A stretch of 64,000 nucleotides of DNA from assembly GCA_942159475.1 (NCBI GenBank), contig OW804094.1, forward strand, positions 126,900,755 through 126,964,754, given 5' to 3'. Shown here one piece after another: positions 12,824-24,033 of this stretch. The stretch comes from Sthenelais limicola (taxonomy: Eukaryota > Annelida > Polychaeta > Phyllodocida > Sigalionidae). Within the stretch, counting starts at the first letter, position 1. Each line of letters begins with the position of its first letter. The translations under genes were made by a program, and so were the position numbers. The notes beneath the pieces are model-generated. The model was given only the letters and a program-made list of their open reading frames with translations, was not told the origin of the DNA and ran no database searches.

Positions 12824-13090
12824 CTAATGATATTCATTATTTTTGCAATGAATTGCATGAATTCATGGCGAAATTTACCTCTTGCGTCGAATTCGGCAAA
12901 AGGGCATCTTCAAGGAAATAATTATAACCTTGGCACTATATATTTATATAACTAATGAATTTATTCTTGATGAATTGCACACATTCTTTTCGAAGCTAAC
13001 CTCAAGCTTGCATCGAATTCTGGACAAGGGTAGAGGACTCCGGCCTAGAATGATTATCATTTTAATTTGTTATATATCATTTACATTGGC
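12824..13090. repeat. Diverged tandem duplication, period about 122 bp
   Basis: Copy 1 begins CTAATGATATTCATTA (from about 12824) and copy 2 begins CTAATGAATTTATT (from about 12951). Both contain an ATGAATTGCA word (12848 and 12970), then ACCTC, a TTGCRTCGAATTC word, and an AAGGG. Several indels and substitutions separate them, so the event is old. The far ends are hard to place by eye. Confidence 0.6.
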
Positions 13091-13301
13091 ATCAAGCCTC
13101 TAACACTCATCCATATTTACATTGATTCACGAACTTGGTCGATTGTAAAGGTTTCATACGTTTGAGTTCATCTTCTTAAAGGCTATCCCCGTCCCTGGAC
13201 TGTCACCAAATATTTTTATCACACGTTAAGTGTTGTGAGAGCATTTAGAGAATGAGCAGTTATATTTGCCACGTTAGGTGGACAAAGACAATGAAATTAG
13301 C

Positions 13302-13382
13302 ATCAATAATTAATGCCAATTATTGATCAGGCGGCGGTGGAAGTAGTCCAACATGTATCGCACCTTTGATCATTGTAATTGG
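13302..13382. promoter_or_regulatory. Inverted repeat plus TCF/Sox/homeodomain block, candidate enhancer
   Basis: A perfect inverted repeat has ATCAATAATT (13302-13311) and AATTATTGAT (13318-13327) around a 6-bp spacer; both arms resemble Onecut/homeodomain sites. It is followed by CCTTTGATC (13363-13371), an exact TCF/LEF-type site, which overlaps a Sox-like CATTGT (13371-13376) fused to AATTGG. Wnt-responsive enhancers commonly combine TCF sites with other factors. The motif match is direct; enhancer activity is inferred. Confidence 0.4.
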
Positions 13383-13390
13383 AAGAATTA

Positions 13391-15645
13391 TGATGTTTCA
13401 ACATGGCACGCCTCCAAATATAAGTATTGTGTGTTAGGACGACACGCAATTCGGGGATTGCTTTTCATTATGAAAGCATTAGTATGGAGCGTGAAGGAAG
13501 AAGCCCCCATCATCATGTTATAGGCTCGTCTTAGCGATAAAAAATGGATCCAAAAAGGTTTACTCTATGTTATCATATTGCCCAGGGACTTTGGCCAAAC
13601 AAAGAAGGTACGATATGTTTTAAAGTGTATCATGTCAAGGCAAGCGTGACTGCGTGACAGCTCTGGTTCTTCACATAAAACATGTTTGAAACTTGAGAAA
13701 TGCTGAGAGCAGCATGTCAAAGTGGGAACATTGAATTAGTGCCAGTCTTTTATCTAATCGCGTGATGTTGGTTATAGAATTGTAGATGAAAATCCCACGT
13801 CATTCGAGACGTCCTTTGCAGGCATTAGAATATTTCATGGTTCATTTGCAAACATATGAACGTTTATTTTGGCAACCCAATCCCCTATTATATGAACAAC
13901 TGCGCTGCATGGGTGATGCTGTGTGGAAAAGAAACGCAGACATAATAACAAAACGTTTATTTTTCTTTCTGTCGTTTTTCTTCCTGCACCCAAGACATGA
14001 TCCTTAATGGGGGCGGGGGGGGGGGGTCGTTTCTGTCTCATCGTATATATTTCATTAAGAATTGCATCGGGAGCACGTCGTCGGATAGCAAGAAAAGCTA
14101 GTGATATAAGGAAAAAGGGTGGATTGGCGACGACGATGGCAAAGTGGTGTGTCGGCAAGATGTGCCCAGACATAAACTGTATGGTTATGAAGTTTGTGGA
14201 AATGTGTTTGAAACCTGAGTGCTGCTGATGGGGCCGGTCGGGGACCGCTGTCAGCCGCGACTTTCATGTGGTTTCTACTTCTGCATGCAACTGCAATCTA
14301 CCGTCATAAAGCAACAAATGGAGAAACCTAAGCCTTGAAGGAACAGGCTTCCCAAGTATACATTTTCTATTAATGGGAGTTAACAACGTTTAGAGCCTAA
14401 GGGATGCGTTGAGTCGAGGCGTTATTTTGCATGTTAGAAGCTCTAATGCGCCGAAGCAGGAGCAGGTTGAAATACTAGATTTCTCCCAAATGGAGGGTGT
14501 TCATGTGAGCTTGATGTTACGGAGAAATATGTATTAGCCATTATGGCTGTCATATTTGTAGTATCTTTTCAGGTCAGTCATTTCGGTTATTACCAGTAGC
14601 TGCTTTATTGATATTTGTTCATGGAATACAGACAATAATGGATGTCCTTCATTTGAAAGGCGGATATCGGTTGTGTTTATTTGTGCGACCTGGCCGCACG
14701 GTGGTTTTTGCCTCTAATATCCAGCATCAAATTACCAATCTTGTTTATGATCAGACAGTCCAAATGAAAAAAGAAAACTTGCTCTAGTTTTATATACTTT
14801 CATTATGAAAGAAATGTTCCATAATTTCTTTGGCAATTCTTCCTCGACGTAATTGCCCACGTCTTGAGGGGTAATGAGTAGTATATGAAAACAGCCCTCC
14901 TACGCAGGGAGAAAAGAGCGTGTGAGGGAAAAGTCTTTCAGTTTCCGATTATGGAACTTTCTCCAGGTGTCCGTTTCCAATAAGAGATGAAACGAAAAGT
15001 CAACAAAATATGTGAAAATGTCACCTGGCATCCCCACCCAATGCCTTATATAAAATTAATACTACGAGGAATGTAGGTAATGCATTAAGTATTTTTCGTT
15101 GTAATTTCTATTAGCTCTGTCTAAGATTGATTATTCATTAGACACCTGTGCACGTACCACCTCTGAGAGGCAGTTATGCAACTTTTTCAGATTTTAATTT
15201 CCTGTCAGGCCTCTTATTCGTTATAACTGACTATTTGATGCCACTTCATCGACGGGCTTCGCATCCGTTTAACGGCTCATCTCCCTACTTATTTCCATCG
15301 GATTGAAATAGTTGAGCCCAGTTGAGGACACCTTTCGGCGTATCCCAGCACTGATTGGCTTGGATTAGCCTAGGCTAATATATTAATGAATCATTACAAC
15401 CAAGAAGCAGGGCCTCGAGCCTGGCTCTAAAATGAAGCCCAGGGTATCATTTAGTAATTTCGTACGTATAGCATTGTTTCGAGCCTCTTTTGTACTGCCA
15501 TGCTTTGGGCAAAACGACTGAAGCAAACATACAACTCCGGATGGTGCCATTGTTGAAAATAACAATATGAAACAAAGATTTTTCTTTCCACATTGATGGG
15601 TAATTTTTCTTGTAAGCTGCCATTTTACTAATGAGCTATTTGGCT
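13391..15645. other. Unique non-coding stretch with palindromic words
   Basis: The 14-mer TTTCATTATGAAAG occurs twice, at 13463-13476 and 14798-14811. At the second site it sits inside a perfect 15-bp palindrome (CTTTCAT-T-ATGAAAG, 14797-14811). A G-run lies at 14015-14026. Overlapping frames on both strands near 13.8-14.3 kb do not resemble known proteins. I see no gene. Confidence 0.5.
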
Positions 15646-15829
15646 CTTCCGGACTTATGAATTTCCACCGGAAGTGTTTGGGGATGTAGCCCCACTGACA
15701 TTACGTCACCCTCTTGTGTGATAGTAGGAATGACGTGACTCTTCCACGGCAGAACATTACCCATGATTAATACCAACCCATGTATCATAAAGGCTTAATA
15801 TAAAACTCCATCCGGATTTACTTTCAGTC
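15646..15829 (+). promoter_or_regulatory. ETS/CRE/TATA/Inr array, candidate core promoter
   Basis: In order on the plus strand: CTTCCGG (15646-15652, an inverted ETS word), ACCGGAAGTG (15667-15676, a full ETS consensus), TTACGTCA (15701-15708, CRE/ATF-like), TGACGTGA (15731-15738, CRE-like), TATAAAA (15799-15805) and TCAGTC (15824-15829, an Inr-like word with its A at 15826). The first T of the TATA box is 27 bp upstream of that A, close to the usual spacing. A YY1-like AAGATGGC lies downstream at 16126-16133. No known gene follows, so this could drive a non-coding RNA, be an enhancer, or be chance. Confidence 0.4.
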
Positions 15830-18155
15830 AAGTCACTTGGTTCTTCAGTTGCGCTGTATTATTAGCTAAGTGTATGTAATCGAAAAGCCCATTAAGATAT
15901 GAAAGCATGCCCCGTGTGAATGTGGGGGCTTTGGCGCTCCCGGAACACTGTTGGTCTCAGAGCCTATTATCAGTTGTGAATTTATGCTGGCTTTCATCTG
16001 CATGAGCATTTTCAATAATGACCAAGGGTAATCTAGGGACGTGGGTTTCGTATTCATCGCTATCTTTATCTTCTCCATAAAATTGTGTTGTGCTAAGTTT
16101 CATTCGCGTCACTAGCGCCAGTGTAAAGATGGCCGGCGTTTTATCACGTTTTGTTCTCGTGCTTTTATTCGAGTAAAAGTTCTGCTTGGAGAGTGCTATA
16201 ATAATGCTGCATCCTTTCCCGCATCTTCATCCTCTGTTCTGAGAAAAGTTCCTATTCTCATTGGGACTTAGTATGTGTATGAACATATATAATATATATA
16301 TATGGGTGACCCCCTTATGGTATTGCCACTCGAAAAGTATTTTTGTCAGGCTCTGCAGTATTTTTTTTTATGATTCATCTTAAACTGTTGCTTTCTTTGC
16401 TTGGCATAAGTTGTACGGTGCTGAGGCGTCATATATACGATCCTCTCCCCTTCTTCTTCTTCTCCTCCTCTCCTCCTCCTTGGAACACGATTGTAGAACT
16501 GAGATTAAATGGCTTTTGCTTCTGTGCACCTTGTGATCGGTATTGTGGATCTGAGTGGCGTCCGTCGACTGTTGAGCACAACTACCGTTGTCGAGGGTGT
16601 TAAAATGACTACTTTGGTCGCACGTTCAGACTTCATTAGAAGACCAGGCCGTAATGGGGTATACGAAGGCGTCGACTACTGTCATCTAATACAGGTTTCT
16701 ACAGCATGCGGAGACTGTCATTACATACTCGCAACTCCTTGTCTAAGACAGACTCAAGAGTACTGCTCCACCCGCCTGCCAAAGCCTCCTCTCATTTTTT
16801 TATATCTGATTTACCGCTCATTGAGTCTCTGCGATCGTTATATGACATTCTCCGTTTTTGACAGGAATCATGCGAGCTTTCTCTCCCCCCACTCTAGAAA
16901 TGATCGAGATCCTAGGCCCAAGTAAGTTCCTTATACGTATAGGAGGGAAATTCATCCGCAATCCCCCGGGGAAGAAAATGAAAGATGAACTTGTGATTAC
17001 TTGGAGAGATTGTTCATGGAACAATCCCCTGTAACGAGGTTAACGATGAACATGTGGAGAAAGTAAGACAAATTCTCAGGCACCTCCTCCGTCTATCTTC
17101 AGTGAGACCAATGTAACATATTAGATTGGCTTCCTTATTGTCCCCCGTATAATACGCCTGTGCTTAGTTGTCCATATTATACTTGCTTGGTAATTGCTAG
17201 ATGACATATGGCAGTTGTCATGGACGTAAATTCAAATTACTTCCACTTATTTTCTGATATATTGGAAATATATTCCAATCAAGAGGGGCCTGGAATATTT
17301 GATAGAGATAGGGGAGTGGTAAAACCAAGTTTCAACATGAGTTAACGCCTGGTGTACTATCTTCGCATTTTCATTTTTTTCTCTCACACGAAATGGTGCC
17401 TCGCCATTTGGTAAATTTGCATTCATCCTATTATGTACACAGCTGCACGTTGAGACTGTATATATAATATAATATATAAAGGCAACACGTACCATGCATT
17501 GATTAGAATCAATACCTGAAGCGATATATGTTTTCTGTGCATAGCTGGAGCATATTTCATGTCATTCTGATATTATTCTAGGCCAGTAATCACCTTGCTT
17601 GAATGTTATGTTAATTCTTACCTCGGGCTCCGTGGTACCCACTCTCCAAAAAGGGGGCCCCCAGGCGTAGAAAAATTACATCAGGCTCAATACCCAGAAA
17701 TCCCCAAATCATGTACTAAGGAGTGGGGTCTTTCATACGTGATCCACATGCCCTTTTGCAATCATAAGCTATATTTTCAGCCTTCATCCTTGGGCTCTGA
17801 TAAATTACTTCGGTGTTTTAGACGGCCTGAAGAAATAAGTAGCATCTTGGTAGAAGGGGAAAGCCGCTAGCTCGTATTAGAGTTGCGGGCGCGTTGGCAC
17901 GGCCGAGCTTAAATAGAAGGTTCTGGTTCTATCAAAGTTGAGCAGGTACCTTGATATATGTATATTTGATGTGGACCGGGAGAAAGAAACTGCTGTTTCT
18001 CCGTCTTGCCTGTTACTTGTTCCCCGGAGTTTGAAGGAGGTGGGTGAGCCGACGAGAGTGAAGGAGGAGGAACTGGTAGTAGGCAAAAAAGTGGTGGGTG
18101 CCCGTAAGGGGGTTGGGCGATAGATTAGTGTTGGATCTTAGTAAAGATAGGATCT
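15830..18155. other. Unique stretch downstream of the promoter candidate
   Basis: Contains a TA repeat (16284-16303), the candidate exon at 16865-16921 annotated separately, another AT repeat near 17457-17478, and a purine-rich plus strand at about 18035-18120. A 138-codon plus-strand frame begins at 16509, directly after an in-frame stop, and its own stop overlaps the donor-like GTAAGT at 16922. Its protein is unfamiliar. Confidence 0.5.
16865..16921 (+). other. Candidate 57-nt exon between strong splice signals
   Basis: A pyrimidine-rich tract ending TTTTTGACAG (to 16864) is followed by 57 nt and then GTAAGT (16922-16927). Within it an ATG at 16870 opens MRAFSPPTLEMIEILGP up to the donor, leaving one base of the next codon. 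A second frame, the tail of the 138-codon frame, is also open. It lies about 1 kb downstream of the TATA/Inr candidate on the same strand. I recognise no protein. Pseudo-exons of this quality arise by chance in tens of kilobases. Confidence 0.15.
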
Positions 18156-18175
18156 GGGGAGGGTGGGTGGGTGGG
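18156..18175 (+). other. G-quadruplex motif with single-base loops
   Basis: Five G-runs of at least three G are separated by single A or T bases. One-base loops favour a very stable parallel quadruplex in DNA or in plus-strand RNA. The sequence just upstream (18035-18120) is also purine-rich. Confidence 0.75.
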
Positions 18176-21012
18176 TGTATACAGGCGATGGAGCGATCGA
18201 GGGAAAGACGGGTAAAAGAGGCGGAGGAAGTGATGTGTTGAAAAGTGCAGGTTGGTTGGTACTCATCGTAGGCCCTAATGCTGCAACCTATGGAAAGTGA
18301 CAGGCCGATGGACTAGAAATTAAGCACGTCAATTTCAGGCGCTCCTTCCTAGAAATGATCATCATTAATCCTAATGAGTGAACAATAAAATATGTCCAGA
18401 GCGGCGAGGCCAGTCTTTCGAGGACATCAAATTTCAGGGACGGGTGGGGGAGCTCTCTCTCTATCTACCTGCGCGGTCATCATTACATTTAATCTGCCTC
18501 CGCAGAGAGCTCAATACCTTGCCTCGGATGAGAGTTAGCAACACTGGGCGAGGAATTAACATAGAAATGAAACACCATTCGCCAGCTATGTAGGCCTAGA
18601 AAATGAAACTTGCTTCACTGTGTCGTTTGCTGGAAATTAGTTTAAAGATGACATTACATTTGGCAAGCGCCGAGCGGAGGAGGTCGAGCGGAGATGATCC
18701 CAAGTAAAAGTAATTATTTCTTGTGATTTAATACACGGGCGCCTGTTTGGTCGATCTACATGCGGTGCCCAATCTAAGACATGGGTTTACCTAAAGGCAG
18801 GCAGGCCCATCCTATTCATACCAGAGTTTGAATCCATTTTCCAAAAGCCCGCCGCCCAATGATGGAAGCAGAATTATAACAGCACACACATACGCATCAT
18901 AATTTCACAGGGGAATTCGCGGGGATGATTCAATCAAAAGCAGAGAAGAAACGTGAAACGAATTGAATTAGAGCGATAGATTGCTTTATGAAAATATTTA
19001 TTGAAGCCGCAGGGCTATAAATTGCGAACTTGCAGTTGGGGTGTGTTTGGATATAAGCAATTAGTGTCAATCGGATGGGTTTAAATTGTGCAGATGCTCC
19101 TCACTAAAATCCCAAAGCCACCTTGACGAGGTTTTATTATGTTTGATTAGTCCGAAGCTTCATGGATTATAAAATCCTGATTGCCTGTATTATCCCTCCT
19201 CATAATGGTCTCGTATTTGCTTTGAAGTTGATTGCGCCGAGGATATTAGGACACAAAAGCTATGTATCGATCTTTTTTCACAGCGAAATGAAATGGATGA
19301 TGTTCATTCCACCCAGTGGCCATTATTTTACCGAGTTCATTTCAAATCGCGGCAACGTACATGGCGACTAGTGATCCATGGTGATTCATTCCATGGCCCC
19401 AAACATTACAACATTCTTCAATATGGCCATTATGAAATATGACCCTTCAGAACTGGGTCACGACCCTTGAGTCAGAGGCATTTTTGGTTTGTGTTGAACG
19501 GAAATGAAGCTACTCTGAAGTGAAGGAACTGAAGCCATTAGGGGCGAGTTGTATTTCAGGTACAACCTTTAGGAATTAAAGCAAAAGATGAATGATTGGG
19601 GTTTTCTAGGTCAGCCCATATCCTACACATTGTCTGGGCTTGGCTATCGGGGGGCCTAGATAGCTGGTGCCCATTGTCCACTGTGATTATCACCAACCAA
19701 TTAATTTTTCTAGAGGACCCCTGCAGCAGGCGAACTGTCAACTCGCATTGATGGCAACTTGTCATGAGGCCAGTGCCGGCGAAAAATGATGCAGTATTGC
19801 CAATATGGAGATGACCACCAGATATCCGAGGTTGATGATATCTGTCATCACGAGACACACACTGCCTTTCTCCCTGTGTATACTAACCCCATCCTATCAC
19901 CCCCACCTCCATCTGTACCCCCACCCCACCTCCTCCTCCTCCCACCTCCACCCACCTAGGCTACAACCACCCCCGCCTTCTGACCGACCTCCCTTACTCT
20001 ATTCCTATACATTTGATTCCAATATTAATAAAAACCAGCGGGTGGGGGGAAAAGAGACGTTGCAGACACAAACCAGAAGCAAGTCTTTAGATTAGGATTG
20101 GGTGTAAGGAAAATCTCATGAATGTATTAAGGAAAGGCATGGTGGGGTCGTAGAGGAGTGGAAGGTGTGAAAAAGGGTCGGGGTGAGCGAGAGGGTCTAT
20201 TATTGACACGTGCCAGAAGAAGGCAGTAGTATACTTATTGTCGCACTTGTTAAGGCATTTCATATCTTCCACAGATGCGCTGAAGCAATAAAAGCTAATC
20301 TGAATATTGATGTAAATATAGATCTGTCATCAATATAATGATTCATTTCTGGTTGTGATTCTTTCTCCCAATTGTATTATGTTTTGTTCCTTCAATTAAG
20401 ATCTTTTTTTTTTTTAAAGAACAACGTTTTATATTTTCTTGAATTGAGTTGATAACCAGGTGCAAGACCATATCTATCATGCTAATTTGAACTTCGAAAA
20501 AGCATCATGTTTCATTGTTAGTCAAGATTTGGTTTCGGAGTTTAATGTTTATTTTCTCTTTTTAGAACAATGCTATACTACAACCTTCTTGGGTTATGTT
20601 GAATGACCACATGGCAAGACCGTTATCTCTCATTTTCCAATATCAAATAATAGGTTTCTATCGTTAGTGCCTAACATCCGTCTTATCCTTATAATTGTAT
20701 GCCCATTAGTACATTTGCGATTTATCAATGTCATCGGCATCTACCATTTAAATGGCTAATGTGTTCCAGACAGTGAAATATGTCAGATTAGGGACTGGGT
20801 CCTTTATCCTTTATGCCCGAGCTTGGCACATGTTTGTGAGGAAGCGGCTGTTTCTGGACTAAGATCTGCTCTCATTTCACGGTACCTAATGATTTAATAG
20901 CATCCACAAGAACCCCCTTAAGTGGCCATTAAATAAAAACGCATCGTGATTGACCAGTTGGACTTGGACCGTAATTATTCCACTTTCCATGTCCTAGTGT
21001 AATAAACCTTAG
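18176..21012. other. Unique non-coding stretch
   Basis: No gene recognised. TGACCC (19440-19445) and GGGTCA (19455-19460) form an everted pair of nuclear-receptor-like half-sites. A C-rich tract lies near 19885-19980, with CACCTCC-type units. A T-run lies near 20405-20416. Confidence 0.5.
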
Positions 21013-21118
21013 CGAAGGCCTACTCCAGCGCTATATTTTATCTTCTTGCATGGATTGTGTTTCTGGCCATTGCATGTCCGAGTGTTTACTGGACTGACCC
21101 CAGCCAGGTGGTGGCCAG
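21013..21118 (+). other. Candidate exon encoding a hydrophobic (signal-like) segment
   Basis: The segment ends at a perfect donor, GGCCAG followed by GTAAGG. An upstream AG (21011-21012) with a weak pyrimidine tract could be its acceptor. One frame is open throughout and contains AIFYLLAWIVFLAIA, then a polar tail SVYWTDPSQVVA, which looks like a signal peptide or membrane segment. There is no in-frame ATG and I do not recognise the protein. A pyrimidine-rich acceptor at about 21366 would continue the frame for about 30 codons before a stop. This may be chance. Confidence 0.15.
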
Positions 21119-22581
21119 GTAAGGCTGCCCCTCCCCTAGCCTCCTGCTAACCCCCCTAGCCTGCCATCGTTACACCCCATCGCGCCCCATCATAACAGAG
21201 GGTGCTGACACGAGTCTTTTCACTCACTCCAGCATGTCTCTCTCTTTCTCTCCGCAACACCACTCACTGCCTCAGCAAGACTTGGTGTAAGGGTCAGCAA
21301 TGGGCAAGTTGCACCCACTCACCCTCTCATGTCGACTCACACCAACACATCTCACCCTTATTACAGGCTAGCTGCGAACCCTCTCCTCCTCTCTCAACCC
21401 TTCTGCGGACGCCTACCAGCAACCTTCACCTCCACCTTTACTCGGCTTCAGCTCCAATAACACCTTTATCCAATTGGAGAAGTGATAAGACACTTTGTGG
21501 CATTGTTGCTCTAATCCATGTCTGGTGAGACACTCCTACTAGATCAGAACCTGCTACGGGTCAATGTAATTAGTTCTCTAAAGGCCCGAGTGAGGAAAGG
21601 GCGACACCTTCCAGACCTCGACAAGGCCAATGGCAATGGCAATGGCTATTACAATGGAACCCTTTAGCCCAGCTGAAACTTGCCTCCAAGCATTGCAGTG
21701 CACTGTTTCCTTTTCTCCAGAATGTCTTCGTTGCTGTCCTTCAAAGTTTCCCCTTGTGTATGGATCTTCAATCCAACACCTTGCAAGAAAACCTTCCCCC
21801 CTCTCGATTTACCTACATTCCATGATCTTTTGTTTCTTTCTTCATTTACAATGTCCAGTATTGGCTGGAATGGGCATTATGCCGGCTAAGTGATAGCCTA
21901 GGTCGGAGGGTACAGCCCTCTTGTCTTCAATCCCTGCCCCATAATGGACCCGCCGGACCCTCCCCTCCACCGGTGGACAACGGTGTTCGCTCATGAAAGA
22001 TCCAGCAATTGATGATCTTTTGAAGCAGCATTGCTGCAATAGCTGCGAGAAACAGGGTCATCCAGTTCTCATGGGTCACCACTATCGATATCTTTTCGCT
22101 TTGTATATTGATGTTCTTATCAACCTTCAACTGCTTACCCCCTCCCTTCCCCTTTCATTCTCTGGCGCGCTTTTTCGTGATTGAAACTCGCTAACCTCCA
22201 ACATTGAAACCGATGGCCTTGCTTCCCTTTCTCTCTCAAAAGCAGCTCGGTCGATTGGTGCATTCAACTTAACTCTCACACTTTTTCCTTCCAAGGCCAC
22301 TTTAATCACTTGGCCCACCTCTTTATGTATTCCCCGCGTTTCTATTATTCCGGAGTCAATACTGTTATCCCAATGACTGGTTGCCATATCAAAATTACAT
22401 TTTACTACAAGCGCCTATCATGAATGCATATTGGTTTGAGCAGCTTGGGCGCAGCAAGAATTGTGTTTTTCCTCCGGGCTTTGGAAGCTGGCCAAGCCTT
22501 ATTTTCACACTTTAATGAAGAACATCGACCTACCGTTAGCCATTACATTATTAACGAGTTAAATTTTGTCGCACGGGACGC

Positions 22582-22589
22582 ATTTGCAT
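22582..22589 (+). promoter_or_regulatory. Octamer (POU) site ATTTGCAT
   Basis: Exact ATTTGCAT octamer followed by GATAAT, in sequence with several ATTA cores (22543-22563). POU-domain factors bind this word. A second exact copy lies at 50208-50215. Confidence 0.3.
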
Positions 22590-22945
22590 GATAATAGAGC
22601 AGTTGCGGAGAGGTGGGGTCGTTCATTGTTCAAAGGATTCTTCAAAGGTTGCTTGGGCTGGCATTAAATTCATCAGAAAGGTCAGCGGTTCAGGCATTTT
22701 GACGGGTACAGAACAAGGGTCAGTTCTATAACCAGCTGCACCCCTTATAGCACGTTATACCCGACCTCATGCAAAGACAAAACTGATTATTTTTTTTCCC
22801 AGGCCAGACTTTCAACTTATCATATTAATGGCGAATAATAACATTAGTCCCGGAGATATGACTAGTAATCTTGAATATCAAAAGAATCGGCGAAAAGACT
22901 TATTAGTCCACTGCCACTGATCTTTTATTTATGCGATATGATTTC

Positions 22946-22958
22946 CATTGTTATGCTA
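22946..22958 (+). promoter_or_regulatory. Sox-Oct composite-like site
   Basis: CATTGTTATGCTA matches the Sox2/Oct4-type composite (CATTGT plus ATGCAAAT) through the Sox half and the first bases of the POU half. The last bases differ (CTATA instead of CAAAT). Confidence 0.3.
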
Positions 22959-23944
22959 TAGATTGTAATTTGATAGTATCAATAAAAAGGGGAGAAGGAT
23001 TACATTATATATTCATATATGATTTTCCACCACTGCAGTTATTACCTGACCGATGCTTATCGGCTGAATATATCATGCAATGGGGGGCTTAATGTCCAAA
23101 CATTTAGACCGCTGAGGATGTTAGCATAATCCCAACTGTAACTTGGACGTAATGGTGAACCTTTCAGAAGCGTATACAATTGTAGGCTGTGATAATAACA
23201 GGTGCTATAACTATCAGAAACAGAACAGTCTAACTTCCAGGGGTTGCTATTGTGTTTGTAAAGAATGCATTTTGCCCTACTAGTGCGTCATCAAAGTTCT
23301 TATGTAGCCCTAGATGTACGTCTGTACATGACGTTAAGTTAATTCATATAAGGAAAATACATGGTGTGAACTAGGTTCATCAACTATAGTTCATACATCG
23401 GTACACATTTCTTTACCTGGGACCCTAAGGACAATCATTACCATGACAACAATGGTGACCATTTTTACTCATGTAATGCATCAATTCTAAGAAAATCTAT
23501 CCTCATTGACGAAGAGCATTTGTAGCCCCAAAATCTGGACCCCAATAAACAAACCCCAATCTCAAGCCTCAGCTCCTCCGATCCTCTATGCTAATTGTTA
23601 TTCCCTTTTTTCGATTAAAATACATTTTCATTTGAAAAGTTCAGTAACTAAGTTTGTAAGTTCAAGGGTCTGGATTTATTAAAACATAATTCCAATCCAG
23701 GCTTAGAGTTGAGAGATTCCCTCCAAGCTGTGGGAAAGCCTGTCGCTCCAAAAACTCCATTAGAATCCTATTATTTGTTGGTACTGGTCTTTATTCAGGC
23801 ATGAATATGACGCCTATATACTCCAGGTTCGGGGAAATCTATGAACGCAGTAGGCGTCCAATCACTGACATACCAATCTGATCTAAGAGTTTGTGAGCCT
23901 CTACAGACTGATTCTAAAAAAACTTTCCATCACTTGCATCCCCT

Positions 23945-24033
23945 CCTCCGCCGATCTGATTGTCCACCCCCTCCCTCGATATCAAATTCTCTTTCTCTCC
24001 CCCCCCCCCCCTCCCCCGAATCAGATTGTCCAC
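23945..24033. repeat. Short direct repeat flanking a poly-C run
   Basis: GATTGTCCAC occurs at 23958-23967 and 24024-24033. Each is preceded by a related CTCC-CCGA context, with a run of about 13 C (23999-24011) between. This looks like a small duplication expanded by slippage. Confidence 0.6.

Larger units (their letters stand above)
21119..23957. other. C-rich then unique non-coding stretch with Sox/POU sites
   Basis: 21119-21250 is C/T-rich. GGCAAT repeats three times near 21630-21645. Small inverted repeats occur at 23314-23329 (ATGTAC/GTACAT) and 23367-23393 (TGAACTA/TAGTTCA). Sox-POU and octamer words are annotated separately. No gene is seen. Confidence 0.5.

Noticed and set aside
16509..16925. 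138-codon plus-strand open frame downstream of the promoter candidate
   Set aside because: No recognisable protein and a poor start context. Only the splice-bounded 57-nt segment inside it was kept as a hypothesis.
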